Of a DNA stretch of 64,000 bases, positions 29,828 to 37,758 are shown piece by piece. The position numbers and the translations under genes are program-made. How positions within the stretch are numbered: the stretch's first letter is position 1; every line of letters starts with the position of its first letter. The notes beneath the pieces are model-generated. The model saw nothing but the letters and a program-made list of their open reading frames with translations, had not been told where the DNA came from and made no database searches. The DNA comes from an uncultured Rhodospirillales bacterium (GTDB lineage Bacteria > Pseudomonadota > Alphaproteobacteria > Acetobacterales > Acetobacteraceae): positions 143,290 through 207,289 of the forward strand of contig CAIYSR010000093.1 of the NCBI GenBank assembly GCA_903928895.1, read 5' to 3'.

Positions 29828-31086
29828 CGACCAGCCGCCGCCACCTGCTCGCTCTCGCAACAGCCTCCCTCGCCCGGCCCGGCCTCGCTTGTGCCCAGGG
29901 CGCCGGTCGCGTCGTCGTCATCGGCGGCGGCTTCGGCGGCGCTTCGGCCGCGCGCGCCCTGCGCCGCCTCGCCCCAGCGCTCGACGTCGCCCTGGTCGAG
30001 CCCAATGCCGCCTTCATCGCCTGCCCGTTCAGCAACGCCGTCATCGCCGGGCTGCGCGACATCGCGGCCCAGTCGTTCGGCTATGCCCGGCTCGCCGCCG
30101 ACGGAATCCGGGTCATCGCCCAGGCCGCCACCGGCATCGACACCAATCCGCGCCGGGTCACCCTCGCCGATGGCAGCACCCTGGCCTTCGACCGCCTGGT
30201 CCTCGCCCCCGGGATCGACCTGCGCTGGGACGCGTTGCCCGGCTACGACGCCGCCGCCGCCGCCGCCACGATGCCGCACGCCTGGAAGGCGGGGCCGCAG
30301 ACCCTGCTCCTGCGCGACCGCCTCGCCGCCCTGCCCGAGGGCGGGTTGGTGGTAATGTCGGTGCCGCCTAACCCCTATCGCTGCCCGCCCGGCCCGTACG
30401 AGCGCGCCAGCCTGATCGCCCACTACCTCAAAACCCGCAAGAAGCGGGCGAAACTCATCGTCCTCGATGCCAAGGACGCCTTCTCCAAGCAGCGCCTGTT
30501 CCAGAACGCCTGGAAAGCCCTCTACCCCGGACTCCTCGAATGGGTACCGCTCTCGGCCGGCGGCAAGGTCACCGCGGTCGACGTCGCCTCCGGCCAGGTC
30601 CGCACCGATTTCGAGACCTACACCCCCGATCTTGCCAATATCATCCCGCCCCAGCGCGCCGCCGCCATCGCCGAGCTGGCCGGGGTCGCTGATCGCACCG
30701 GCTGGTGTCCGATCGACCCCGACACCTTCGAGTCGCGGCTGCGCCCCGGCATCCATGTCATCGGCGATGCCGCCATCGCCGGCGCCATGCCCAAATCCGC
30801 CTTCGCCGCCAACGCCCAGGCCAAGGCCTGCGCCCAGGCGGTCGCCGATCTGCTCGCCGACATCACCCCGGCGCCGCCGCGCCTGCTCAACACCTGCTAC
30901 TCCCTGGTGGCGCCGGGCTATGGCATCTCCGTCGCCGGCGTCTACCGTCCCGCCAACGGCGTGCTCACCGACATCGAAGGCGCCGGCGGCACCAGCGCCC
31001 TCGATGCCCCCGCCGAAACCCGCGCCGCGGAGGCCCGCTATGCGGAATCCTGGTTCCATACGATCACGACCGAAGCCTTCGGTTGA
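29824..31086 (+). CDS. fccB: Flavocytochrome c sulfide dehydrogenase flavoprotein
   Basis: A 420-residue FAD protein with an export signal (MTTSRRHLLALATASLA, twin arginines R5-R6). The FAD motif is VVVIGGGFGG at 31-40. The redox-active cysteines are expected in YRCPPGPYERA and TCYSLVAPGYG, both conserved in FccB, and the C-terminal FCSD flavin-binding domain is present. It oxidises sulfide to sulfur, or handles persulfides, in the periplasm and passes electrons to cytochrome c. Confidence 0.93.
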   Translation: MTTSRRHLLALATASLARPGLACAQGAGRVVVIGGGFGGASAARALRRLAPALDVALVEPNAAFIACPFSNAVIAGLRDIAAQSFGYARLAADGIRVIAQAATGIDTNPRRVTLADGSTLAFDRLVLAPGIDLRWDALPGYDAAAAAATMPHAWKAGPQTLLLRDRLAALPEGGLVVMSVPPNPYRCPPGPYERASLIAHYLKTRKKRAKLIVLDAKDAFSKQRLFQNAWKALYPGLLEWVPLSAGGKVTAVDVASGQVRTDFETYTPDLANIIPPQRAAAIAELAGVADRTGWCPIDPDTFESRLRPGIHVIGDAAIAGAMPKSAFAANAQAKACAQAVADLLADITPAPPRLLNTCYSLVAPGYGISVAGVYRPANGVLTDIEGAGGTSALDAPAETRAAEARYAESWFHTITTEAFG

Positions 31087-31096
31087 GGCCGCCGCG

Positions 31097-31459
31097 ATGG
31101 CGCTCCTTCTCCTCGCTGGCGCCCCGGCCGCGGCCGGCGACGCTGCCATCGGTCGTGCCCTCGTCGCCGACCGCCAGGCCAGCCAATGCGTCCTCTGCCA
31201 TCCTGTTCCGGGCGTCCCCGTGCATATACTCGGTGATCTCGCGCCCGACCTGCGCGGCGTCGGCGCCCGCCTGAGCGCCGATGAAATCCGCCAGCGCCTG
31301 ACCGATCCCGCCGCCAACAATCCCGATACCATCATGCCCGCCTACGCGCGGCGCGGCAGCTTCACCAATCCCGGCCGCGCCTTCCGTGACCGCCCGATCC
31401 TGTCCGACGCCGCCATCGAAGACATCGTCGCCTATCTCGCCACCCTCACGGAGGAATGA
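31097..31459 (+). CDS. soxX: SoxX-like monoheme cytochrome c
   Basis: A 120-residue protein with a short signal (MALLLLAGAPAAAG) and one heme site, CVLCH (C31, C34, H35), followed by GDLAPDLRGVGAR and PDTIMPAYARRG, features of SoxX. SoxX with SoxA forms the L-cysteine S-thiosulfotransferase that loads thiosulfate on SoxY. TTGAGG lies 8 nt before ATG 31097; an ATG at 31040 would add a basic stretch to the signal but overlap fccB by 47 nt. Confidence 0.88.
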   Translation: MALLLLAGAPAAAGDAAIGRALVADRQASQCVLCHPVPGVPVHILGDLAPDLRGVGARLSADEIRQRLTDPAANNPDTIMPAYARRGSFTNPGRAFRDRPILSDAAIEDIVAYLATLTEE

Positions 31460-31899
31460 TGCAGCGCCGTTTCCTGCTCGCCGCCGGCGCCGCCCTGCTG
31501 GCCCTTCCCGCCGCACCCGCACACGCCACCCGCACCGACGTCGCCGCCGCCATCTCCGCCCTGACCAAAGGCGCCCCGCTGCGCCCCGGCCGGGTCAAGC
31601 TTGACCTCCCCCTCCTGGTCGAGAACGGCAACACCGTCGCCTTGAGCCTGGCGGTGGCCGAACCGCTGCCGCCGGGCGAGCGCGTGCTCTCGCTCCACGT
31701 CTTCGCCGAAGGCAACCCGCTGCCCAACGTCATCAACGCCTTCTTCGGCCCGCGCAGCGGCGACCCCCATCTCGCCACCCGCATCCGGCTCGCAACGTCG
31801 CAGACCGTCATCGCCGTGGCCGCCTGCGCCGATGGCAGCTTCTGGACCGACAGCGTCGAACTCCTCGTCACCCTCGCCGCCTGCGTCGACGAGATCTGA
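31459..31899 (+). CDS. soxY: SoxY sulfur-carrier protein (unusual C-terminus)
   Basis: A 146-residue periplasmic carrier with signal MQRRFLLAAGAALLALPAAPAHA. The immunoglobulin-like SoxY fold is seen in KLDLPLLVENGNTVALSLAV and RVLSLHVFAEGNPLPNV. Canonical SoxY ends in a flexible GGCGG; here the end is VTLAACVDEI, so the swinging-arm cysteine (C142) is kept but its glycines are replaced and four residues follow it. ATG 31456 is an alternative start. soxZ follows after 2 nt. Confidence 0.88.
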   Translation: MQRRFLLAAGAALLALPAAPAHATRTDVAAAISALTKGAPLRPGRVKLDLPLLVENGNTVALSLAVAEPLPPGERVLSLHVFAEGNPLPNVINAFFGPRSGDPHLATRIRLATSQTVIAVAACADGSFWTDSVELLVTLAACVDEI

Positions 31900-31901
31900 C
31901 C

Positions 31902-32222
31902 ATGGCCCGGCCACTCATCAACGTGCCCAAAACCGTCAGGCGCGGCGACAGCTTCGAAATCCGCATCCTCATCGCCCACCCGATGGAATCCGGCCAGCGG
32001 CGCGACGAATACGGCAAACAAATCGCCCGGGACATCATCCACAGCTTCCTCTGCACCTACGCCGGCGAGGAAGTCTTCCGCGCCGACTTCTTCCCCGCTA
32101 TCGCCGCCAACCCATTCCTCGCCTTCACCGCCCGCGCCGTGGAAACCGGCCGGCTCGTCTTTACCTGGACCGACGACCACGGCGCCGTCGCGTTCGATAC
32201 GGTGGAAATCGTGGTTGAATGA
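31902..32222 (+). CDS. soxZ: SoxZ sulfur-carrier partner
   Basis: A 106-residue protein without signal peptide that pairs with SoxY and travels with it through the Tat system in known organisms. Motifs are KTVRRGDSFEIRILIAHPME, FLCTYAGEEVFRADFFPAIAANPF and the end FTWTDDHG. Length and sequence are normal for SoxZ. Confidence 0.94.
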   Translation: MARPLINVPKTVRRGDSFEIRILIAHPMESGQRRDEYGKQIARDIIHSFLCTYAGEEVFRADFFPAIAANPFLAFTARAVETGRLVFTWTDDHGAVAFDTVEIVVE

Positions 32223-32241
32223 AATTCATGGGCGGGAGGAG

Positions 32242-33078
32242 ATGAAAGGTAGCAAGAGAAGCGCTTCTTTTTTGGAAAAAAGAAGCAAAAAACTTTTATC
32301 CGGTAGGGATTTTTCTATATATTTCGCGACTATTATTTATGCAATAGTTTTATTTATGTTTCAGGGAGGAGTCGCCCACGCCGCGCCGCACTCCGGCTAT
32401 GACGACGCCGGGCCACAGGTCCGCGCCATGCAGGATGACGATACCCAGAATCCAGGCTTCCTCTGGGTCCAACAAGGCGAAACCCTCTGGACCGAAGCCG
32501 CGGGCAGCCGTGCCACCAGCTGCGCCACCTGCCACGGCCCCGTGACCGCCATGCGCGGCGTCGCCGCCCGCTACCCCGCCTTCAACCCGGCCACCGCCAC
32601 CCCCATCACCCTCGCCCAGCGCATCAACCACTGCCGCACCGAACACCAGGGCGCCACCCGGCTCCCCCCCGAAAGCGATGCCCTCCTGGCGCTAAGCACG
32701 CTCGTCGCCGTGCAGTCGCGCGGGCTGCCGCTGGCAATCGACGACACCGGCCCGCTCCGGCCGTTCATCGCCGCCGGAGAAACCTTCTTCCGCACCCGGC
32801 AGGGCCAGCTCAACCTCGCCTGCGCCACCTGCCACGAAGAACGCGCCGGCCACCATCTCGGTGGCGCCCTGATCCCCGAAGGCCACGCCAACGGCTACCC
32901 GCAATACCGCCTGGAATGGCAGAAACTCGGCAGCTTCCCTCGCCGCCTGCGCGCCTGCATGCTCGGCGTCCGCGCCGAACCCCTGCCCGCCGACGCCCCC
33001 GACGCCACCAATATCGAACTCTACCTCGCCGTCCGCGCCCGCGGCCTGACCGTCGAAACCCCCGCCGTCCGCCCCTGA
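32242..33078 (+). CDS. soxA: SoxA diheme cytochrome c
   Basis: A SoxA of 278 residues from ATG 32242. Heme sites are CATCH at residues 94-98 and again at 194-198; the persulfide cysteine is C239 in RRLRACMLGVRAEP. The signal core (FATIIYAIVLFMF, ending in AHA) is encoded by AT-rich codons unlike the rest of the gene. The first 20 or so residues are encoded by a palindromic repeat (copy C), and no other standard start lies between 32242 and 32356, where a start would lose the signal. So the start is uncertain although the gene is clear. Confidence 0.9.
   Translation: MKGSKRSASFLEKRSKKLLSGRDFSIYFATIIYAIVLFMFQGGVAHAAPHSGYDDAGPQVRAMQDDDTQNPGFLWVQQGETLWTEAAGSRATSCATCHGPVTAMRGVAARYPAFNPATATPITLAQRINHCRTEHQGATRLPPESDALLALSTLVAVQSRGLPLAIDDTGPLRPFIAAGETFFRTRQGQLNLACATCHEERAGHHLGGALIPEGHANGYPQYRLEWQKLGSFPRRLRACMLGVRAEPLPADAPDATNIELYLAVRARGLTVETPAVRP
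32258..32303 (+). repeat. AT-rich palindromic repeat, copy C (inside soxA 5' end)
   Basis: A clean copy with a perfect inverted repeat GCTTCTTTTTT (32263-32273) / AAAAAAGAAGC (32276-32286), followed by A6-CTTTTATCCGGT. It lies 35 nt after the soxZ stop in the sense direction and, if soxA starts at 32242, it is translated as part of the SoxA signal region. Confidence 0.88.
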
Positions 33079-33103
33079 TCCATGCCGGGTCTCGGTTTCA
33101 ACG

Positions 33104-33145
33104 GGAGAAGGTTTTTTGGTTCTTTTTTTCAAAAAAGAACAGGCC
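33104..33145 (-). repeat. AT-rich palindromic repeat, copy D1
   Basis: Minus-strand copy with GTTC-T6-G-A7-GAAC and a downstream A6-CCTTCTC. It sits after soxA and is abutted head to head by copy D2, so D1 is antisense to soxA. Confidence 0.8.
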
Positions 33146-33185
33146 TTCTTTTTTGGAAAAAAGAAGCAAAAAACTTTTATCCGTT
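33142..33185 (+). repeat. AT-rich palindromic repeat, copy D2
   Basis: Plus-strand copy, CTTC-T6-GG-A6-GAAGC-A6-CTTTTATCCGTT, nearly identical to copy C. With D1 it makes a large inverted structure in the gap between soxA and the next gene. Confidence 0.85.
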
Positions 33186-33290
33186 TGAAAATGAACGATA
33201 ACTGGGGGTGTGGCATATGGTCGTCAATCGGGTATGCTCACGCCAGCGCCCGGCACCAGACCAGGCCACACCAACCACGCGGAGGACCCA

Positions 33291-33773
33291 TTGGCAAAAA
33301 TCACTTTCCCCGTCGAAGCGTCGCACATCATGATGTTCGCCCGCTCCGTCGACGACCCCAACCCCGTCTATCATGATGCCGAGGCGGCCGCGAAAACCGA
33401 AGTCGGCGGCATTATCGCCCCCCCCACCTTCCCCCAATCCGTCGCCCAGTTCGACCCCGACTATTTCCTGCGCCCCAAGCACGGCCAGAAATGGTTCGGC
33501 TCGGCCAAAGGCCCCACCGGCATCACCGAAAAACCCGCCTCGTCCGGCGGCCTGCATGCCGAACAGCACTTCGAATACCACCGCCCGCTCCGCCCCGGTG
33601 ACGTGCTGAGCGTCGAAACCAAGGCAGGCACCACTTGGGAGAAGGAAAGCAAGCGCGCCGGCAAGCTCGTCTTCTCCGAGCGCATCACCGAATACCGCGA
33701 CCAGCACGGCGAACTCGTCTGCACCGCCCGCTCCGTCGGCGTGCGCACCGAAAAACCCGTGGCCCAGAGCTGA
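33291..33773 (+). CDS. MaoC-family dehydratase, FAS1-like N-terminal type (TTG start)
   Basis: A 160-residue hot-dog-fold protein resembling HadA-type hydratase subunits: ARSVDDPNPVYHD, GGIIAPPTFPQS and FEYHRPLRPGDVL. It likely pairs with the adjacent MaoC protein as an (R)-enoyl-CoA hydratase. The start is TTG 33291, with GGAGG six nt upstream; other starts in frame are far upstream and lack such a site. Confidence 0.85.
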   Translation: MAKITFPVEASHIMMFARSVDDPNPVYHDAEAAAKTEVGGIIAPPTFPQSVAQFDPDYFLRPKHGQKWFGSAKGPTGITEKPASSGGLHAEQHFEYHRPLRPGDVLSVETKAGTTWEKESKRAGKLVFSERITEYRDQHGELVCTARSVGVRTEKPVAQS

Positions 33774-33784
33774 GGAGAGCACCA

Positions 33785-34207
33785 ATGGCACTCAAGAAAT
33801 CCCAGCTCACCATCGGCGCCACCCACTCCGAGCGCGTCATCGAGAACCTCGCCCGCACCCAGCTGGTGATGTACGCCGGCACCTCGGGCGACTACAACCC
33901 GCTCCACACCGATGACCTCTACACCAAGGAAATCGCCGGGTATCCCGGCGTTTTCGCCCACGGCATGCTGACCATGGGCCTGACCGGAAAGATGCTGACC
34001 AACTATGTCGGCGACGGCCGGCTCAAGAAGTTCGGCGTCCGCTTCACCAACCAGGTGTGGCCCGGGGACAGCCTCGACAGCACCGCCACCGTGGCCGCCA
34101 TCCGCGAGGAGAGCGGCGAGTGGGTGGTCGATCTGACGATCTCGACCACCAACCAGGACGGCAAGGAAGTCGTCAGCGGCACCGCCACCGCCCGCATCGA
34201 CGCCTGA
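33785..34207 (+). CDS. MaoC-family hydratase subunit
   Basis: A 140-residue hot-dog protein with the catalytic hydratase motif YAGTSGDYNPLHTDDL (Asp and His) and GVFAHGMLTMGLTG. It begins 11 nt after its partner and the pair probably makes the heterodimeric hydratase for acyl-CoA or acyl-thioester substrates. Specific pathway unknown. Confidence 0.88.
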   Translation: MALKKSQLTIGATHSERVIENLARTQLVMYAGTSGDYNPLHTDDLYTKEIAGYPGVFAHGMLTMGLTGKMLTNYVGDGRLKKFGVRFTNQVWPGDSLDSTATVAAIREESGEWVVDLTISTTNQDGKEVVSGTATARIDA

Positions 34208-34214
34208 ACCGGCC

Positions 34215-34240
34215 GCCCCTCCCGCTTCGGCGGGAGGGGC
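34215..34240 (+). terminator. Stem-loop with TTCG tetraloop after MaoC genes
   Basis: A perfect 11-bp stem GCCCCTCCCGC / GCGGGAGGGGC closed by a TTCG loop lies 8 nt after the MaoC stop codon. It has no T tract, so it may be a transcript-stabilising hairpin rather than a classical intrinsic terminator. Confidence 0.6.
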
Positions 34241-34299
34241 ACGCGGGTTGACAGCCTCGGGACAGGTCCCTCCAATCCTCCGCTCACCCGAGGTCTGCC

Positions 34300-35157
34300 A
34301 TGCACATCACCATCAACGGCGCCCGCCTATTCTTCGATGTCACCGGCCCCAAGCTGGTGCCGGACGGACCCGAGATGCGCGAGCGGCCGACGCTGGTGCT
34401 GCTGCATGGCGGGCCGGGAGGGGATCACTCGACGTTCAAACCGGGCTTCGACATCCTCGCCGAGGTTGCACAACTCGTCTATCTCGACCATCGCGGCCAG
34501 GGACGGTCGGACCGGGGCGGGCCGGAGGAGTGGAATCTCGACCAGTGGGGCGATGATGTGCATGCCTTCTGCCTGGCGCTGGGCATCGAGAAGCCGATTG
34601 TGCTCGGCTATTCCTTCGGCGGCATGGTGGCGCAGGCCTATGCCACGCGCCATCCGGAGCAGCCCGGCAAGCTAATCCTATACAGCACCTCGCCGAAGGT
34701 GGATCGCGAGGAGATCTACGGCGTGTTCGAACGCCTCGGCGGCCCCGAGGCGCGCAGCGTGGCCGAGGCGCGCTGGAAATCGCCGAACCCGGAAACATCG
34801 GCCGCCTATCAGCAGGTCTGCTCGCCGCTCTACAACCGCCGCGCCACCCGCAACCCCGACGCCTTCAGCCGCACCGAGCGCAATGACGCGGTCGCCTTCC
34901 ACTTCGCCGGCGCGCGCGGCGATGGTGAAAGCGTTCGCCTCGATTTCCGCGCCGCGCTCGCGCGCATCCAGTGCCCGACGCTGGTGATCGCCGGCGAGGA
35001 CGACCCGATCACCCCGATCTCGCGCAGCGAACTGATCGCCTCCTGCCTGCCACCGGGGCTGGCCACTTTCGTGCGCGTGCCGAATGCCGGACATGGCGTC
35101 CACAACGACGACCCGGCGCTGGCGATGCGCATCCTTCGGGACTTTATCACCGGCTGA
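34300..35157 (+). CDS. Alpha/beta hydrolase, proline iminopeptidase-like
   Basis: A 285-residue alpha/beta hydrolase. The oxyanion region is LLHGGPGGDHST, the nucleophile S105 is in GYSFGGM, the acid lies in AGEDDPITP and the base histidine in PNAGHGVHND. The HGGPG motif is typical of prolyl aminopeptidases, but many ester hydrolases share it, so substrate is open. It is a stand-alone gene followed by a degenerate palindromic repeat. Confidence 0.86.
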   Translation: MHITINGARLFFDVTGPKLVPDGPEMRERPTLVLLHGGPGGDHSTFKPGFDILAEVAQLVYLDHRGQGRSDRGGPEEWNLDQWGDDVHAFCLALGIEKPIVLGYSFGGMVAQAYATRHPEQPGKLILYSTSPKVDREEIYGVFERLGGPEARSVAEARWKSPNPETSAAYQQVCSPLYNRRATRNPDAFSRTERNDAVAFHFAGARGDGESVRLDFRAALARIQCPTLVIAGEDDPITPISRSELIASCLPPGLATFVRVPNAGHGVHNDDPALAMRILRDFITG

Positions 35158-35170
35158 ATGATCGAGGCAG

Positions 35171-35204
35171 GAAACGCTTCTTTTTGAAAAACGAAGGGCA
35201 GGAT
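35171..35204 (+). repeat. Degenerate palindromic repeat, copy E
   Basis: CGCTTCTTTTTGAAAAACGAAG followed by a diverged tail; it matches the core of copies A-D but the A6-CTTTTATCCG part is altered. It starts 13 nt after the hydrolase stop in the sense direction. Confidence 0.6.
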
Positions 35205-35345
35205 TTTCCTGGTTCTTGGGTTTGCCCCACGATGGCGCGGAAATCGGGCGGGACGTATCACGTGTTGCCATCGAGCCGGCGCAAGGCTCGGATGGCACCG
35301 GCTTCCTCGGATCGCCATTCTGTGGCCACCAGACAGGAGACCGCC

Positions 35346-36386
35346 ATGAGCACCCTCGATGACCGTCGATGGGACATCGTCACCCGCCGCGAGCCGGCGG
35401 ACTTTCTCTACGCCGTCACCACCATGGGCATCTATTGCAAGCCCGGCTGCCCCTCACCCGCGCCCAGGCAGGGCAATGTCCGCTTCTTCGCCGACGCCAC
35501 CGCCGCCGAGTCGGCCGGATTCCGCGCCTGCAAGCGCTGCGACCCCAAGGGCGAACGCCTCGCCATTGCACAGGCCGTGGTGCGCGACGCCTGCGCCTTC
35601 ATCGATGCCGAACCGTCGATCCCATCGCTCGACCGGTTGGCGGCGCGGTCCGGCTACTCCAAGTTCCACTTCTTGCGCCTGTTCCGCGACCTGACTGGGG
35701 TCACCCCGCGCAGCTACGCGGAAGGAGTCCGCGCCCGCCGCCTGCAAGCTGCCCTCACCAGTGGTGCCCGGGTGGCCGATGCGGTGGCCGAGGCCGGGTT
35801 CGGCTCCGAATCGCGGGTCTACGAAGACACCGGCAGGCTCCTCGGCATGACCCCGGGTGCCCTGCGCCGCGGCGGCGCCGGCGAGACCATTCGCACCGCC
35901 CTTGCCGACTGCCCCTTCGGACGCCTGCTCGTCGGCGCGACCGACACCGGCGTCTGCTTCCTCGGCTTTGCCGAGCCCGACGACGCCTTGCTGGGCGACC
36001 TCCGTGCCCGCTTCCCGCGCGCCACCATCAAACCCGACGACGCCGCGTTGACCGAGACGGTGAAGATCGTCATTGGCTTCATGCACGAGCCGAAAGCCGC
36101 GCTCGACCTGCCGCTTGATCTGCGCGGCACCGCCTTCCAGGTCCGTGTCTGGGAGATGCTGCGGAGCATTCCACCCGGCGAAACCCGAACCTACGGCGAA
36201 CTGGCCCGGATGATCGGCAACCCCGCGGCGATCCGCGCGGTCGCGAGGTCCTGCGCGACCAACCCGGTCTCGCTCGCGGTGCCCTGCCACCGGGTGGTCG
36301 GCGCCGACGGCAACCTCACCGGTTATCGCTGGGGTGTCCCGCGCAAGGCGGCGCTGCTGGCGGCGGAAAAAGCCGCCGCCACCTGA
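35346..36386 (+). CDS. ada: Ada: bifunctional transcription activator / O6-methylguanine methyltransferase
   Basis: A 346-residue full-length Ada. The N-terminal zinc domain has C31, C35, C62 and C65 (the methyl-phosphotriester site), followed by an AraC-type helix-turn-helix around ARSGYSKFHFLRLFRDLTG, and a C-terminal methyltransferase with the active cysteine C314 in VPCHRVVG. It repairs alkylated DNA and induces the adaptive response. ATG 35346 follows AGGAGACCGCC. Confidence 0.95.
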   Translation: MSTLDDRRWDIVTRREPADFLYAVTTMGIYCKPGCPSPAPRQGNVRFFADATAAESAGFRACKRCDPKGERLAIAQAVVRDACAFIDAEPSIPSLDRLAARSGYSKFHFLRLFRDLTGVTPRSYAEGVRARRLQAALTSGARVADAVAEAGFGSESRVYEDTGRLLGMTPGALRRGGAGETIRTALADCPFGRLLVGATDTGVCFLGFAEPDDALLGDLRARFPRATIKPDDAALTETVKIVIGFMHEPKAALDLPLDLRGTAFQVRVWEMLRSIPPGETRTYGELARMIGNPAAIRAVARSCATNPVSLAVPCHRVVGADGNLTGYRWGVPRKAALLAAEKAAAT

Positions 36387-36531
36387 CCCGCCACCGCGTG
36401 AACCGGCCTGACGGCAGGCCGGCCACGCCATGTCATTCGCCGCATACCTGCGCGCTGTGGCGCAATTCACTTTGCGCCGTCGGTGCCGGTCGCTACCAAG
36501 AGCGCTCGGCCACGGCAACGGGTGCGGCATA

Positions 36532-37287
36532 ATGGGTGGGATTTCCGCGGACAAGCGCGACTGGGTGCGGACGATGCTCGGCGTCAACTTCGCGGTTGCG
36601 TCGGAGCCCGGTTCTGCCGGCGCGACAGGGCGACGCCTTTCACCTGCCGATCAGGCTCACTATGACGATCTTCTCGCCGCCGCTGCGCCGGCGGCCCGTG
36701 CGCTCCTCGCCAAAGGCCTCGCCGCCGACCACAGCCTTGCCGAACTGACGGGCTTCGCCGCCAGGATCGCCGGCAAGGATGCCGCTTGGCTCGATGACAC
36801 CCTCAACCTCGCCGGCCCCGCCACCGGCAGTGGCGCCGCACAACGTTGGGGCGAAGGCAGCGGCGTCTCCCCGCGCGATGCGGTGTTGGCCGAGCTTGAC
36901 CCGCTCCTTGCCCTCGCCTTGCGCGACGCCGCTCCACCCCCGGGGCGCCGACCCCGCGCCGGGCTCGCTGGCAGCCTCGATCAGATCGCGGGCACCACCG
37001 GCCTGCGCTACGACGACCGCCGGATCGGCACCGACGCCTCGCTTGAGGATTGCATCACGGTCCTCGCCAACGCCAACGGCGCCCCGGTGCCGGTCATGGT
37101 GGGCACTCGCTATGTCGTGGTGACCGGCAGCGACCCGGGCCCGCCGCGCAGCTACACGATCCATGATCCATGGAGTGGTGAGACGGTCGCCCGGAGCGAA
37201 CGGCAATTTCGCGCCGGCGCCCTCGGCCTCCCCGGTGGAGGTGATCGGCTGGATGCCTTTGCCGCCCCGACCGAGGTGGCGCCATGA
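36532..37287 (+). CDS. Unknown protein with C39-peptidase-like C-terminus
   Basis: A 251-residue protein I do not recognise as a named family. The C-terminal part (GAPVPVMVGTRYVVVTG, then YTIHDPWSGETV) looks like a papain-like/C39 fold, but the histidine expected before VVVTG is an arginine and I see no matching catalytic cysteine, so it is probably inactive as a peptidase if related. The N-terminal part is helical and alanine-rich. The start is uncertain (ATG 36430 is possible). ATGA overlap joins it to the next gene. Confidence 0.6.
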   Translation: MGGISADKRDWVRTMLGVNFAVASEPGSAGATGRRLSPADQAHYDDLLAAAAPAARALLAKGLAADHSLAELTGFAARIAGKDAAWLDDTLNLAGPATGSGAAQRWGEGSGVSPRDAVLAELDPLLALALRDAAPPPGRRPRAGLAGSLDQIAGTTGLRYDDRRIGTDASLEDCITVLANANGAPVPVMVGTRYVVVTGSDPGPPRSYTIHDPWSGETVARSERQFRAGALGLPGGGDRLDAFAAPTEVAP

Positions 37288-37751
37288 GCGTCAGCGCTCG
37301 CGCCACCCTGCGCGCCCGCACCCCGGACATCTATCTTCGCACCGGATTCTGCGGCCCCGACGGCAAGATCCGCCCCGAACTCCGCGATGCCGAGGCCGTC
37401 GCCGTGACCACCCAGATGACCGCCGCCCAGCTCTCCCCGCAGGAAATGGCCTTCACCTGGGAGGCCATCCGTGCGTGGTTGCCGCGCCAGCAGGGCGTCG
37501 CGCCGGAACGCCTGGCGACCGCCCTGGCGGCAGCCTTCGCCACCGTGGCCGGCATGATCCGTCAATCCAACAACCAGGGTCTGATCGATTGGTGCCGCGC
37601 CTGCGCCGCCTTTGTCACCACCGAGGCGGACATCGAAGCCTTTGTCGAGCATATGCGCGCGGTGCTGCGCCTCTACGCCCTCATCGCCGCATTGCCCCCG
37701 CCAGTTGCACAACCCCTCCCCGTGCCATCCGTCCCCGCCCTGTCAGAGTAG
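37284..37751 (+). CDS. Unknown helical protein
   Basis: A 155-residue helical protein with no motif I know. It starts on an ATGA overlap with the upstream unknown gene, so the two are translationally coupled and likely act together. Conserved-looking stretches are SPQEMAFTWEAIRAWLP and SNNQGLIDWCRACAAFV; it ends proline-rich. It converges on the aldolase gene with a 7-nt gap. Confidence 0.6.
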   Translation: MSVSARATLRARTPDIYLRTGFCGPDGKIRPELRDAEAVAVTTQMTAAQLSPQEMAFTWEAIRAWLPRQQGVAPERLATALAAAFATVAGMIRQSNNQGLIDWCRACAAFVTTEADIEAFVEHMRAVLRLYALIAALPPPVAQPLPVPSVPALSE

Positions 37752-37758
37752 ATCGGCC

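Noticed and set aside
29509..31335. 600-codon minus-strand open frame across fccB
   Set aside because: It mirrors fccB and soxX with low-complexity glycine-rich sequence and no motif.
36430..36531. N-terminal extension of the C39-like unknown gene from ATG 36430
   Set aside because: The added residues are basic and low quality, and no ribosome binding site is visible; kept only as an alternative start.
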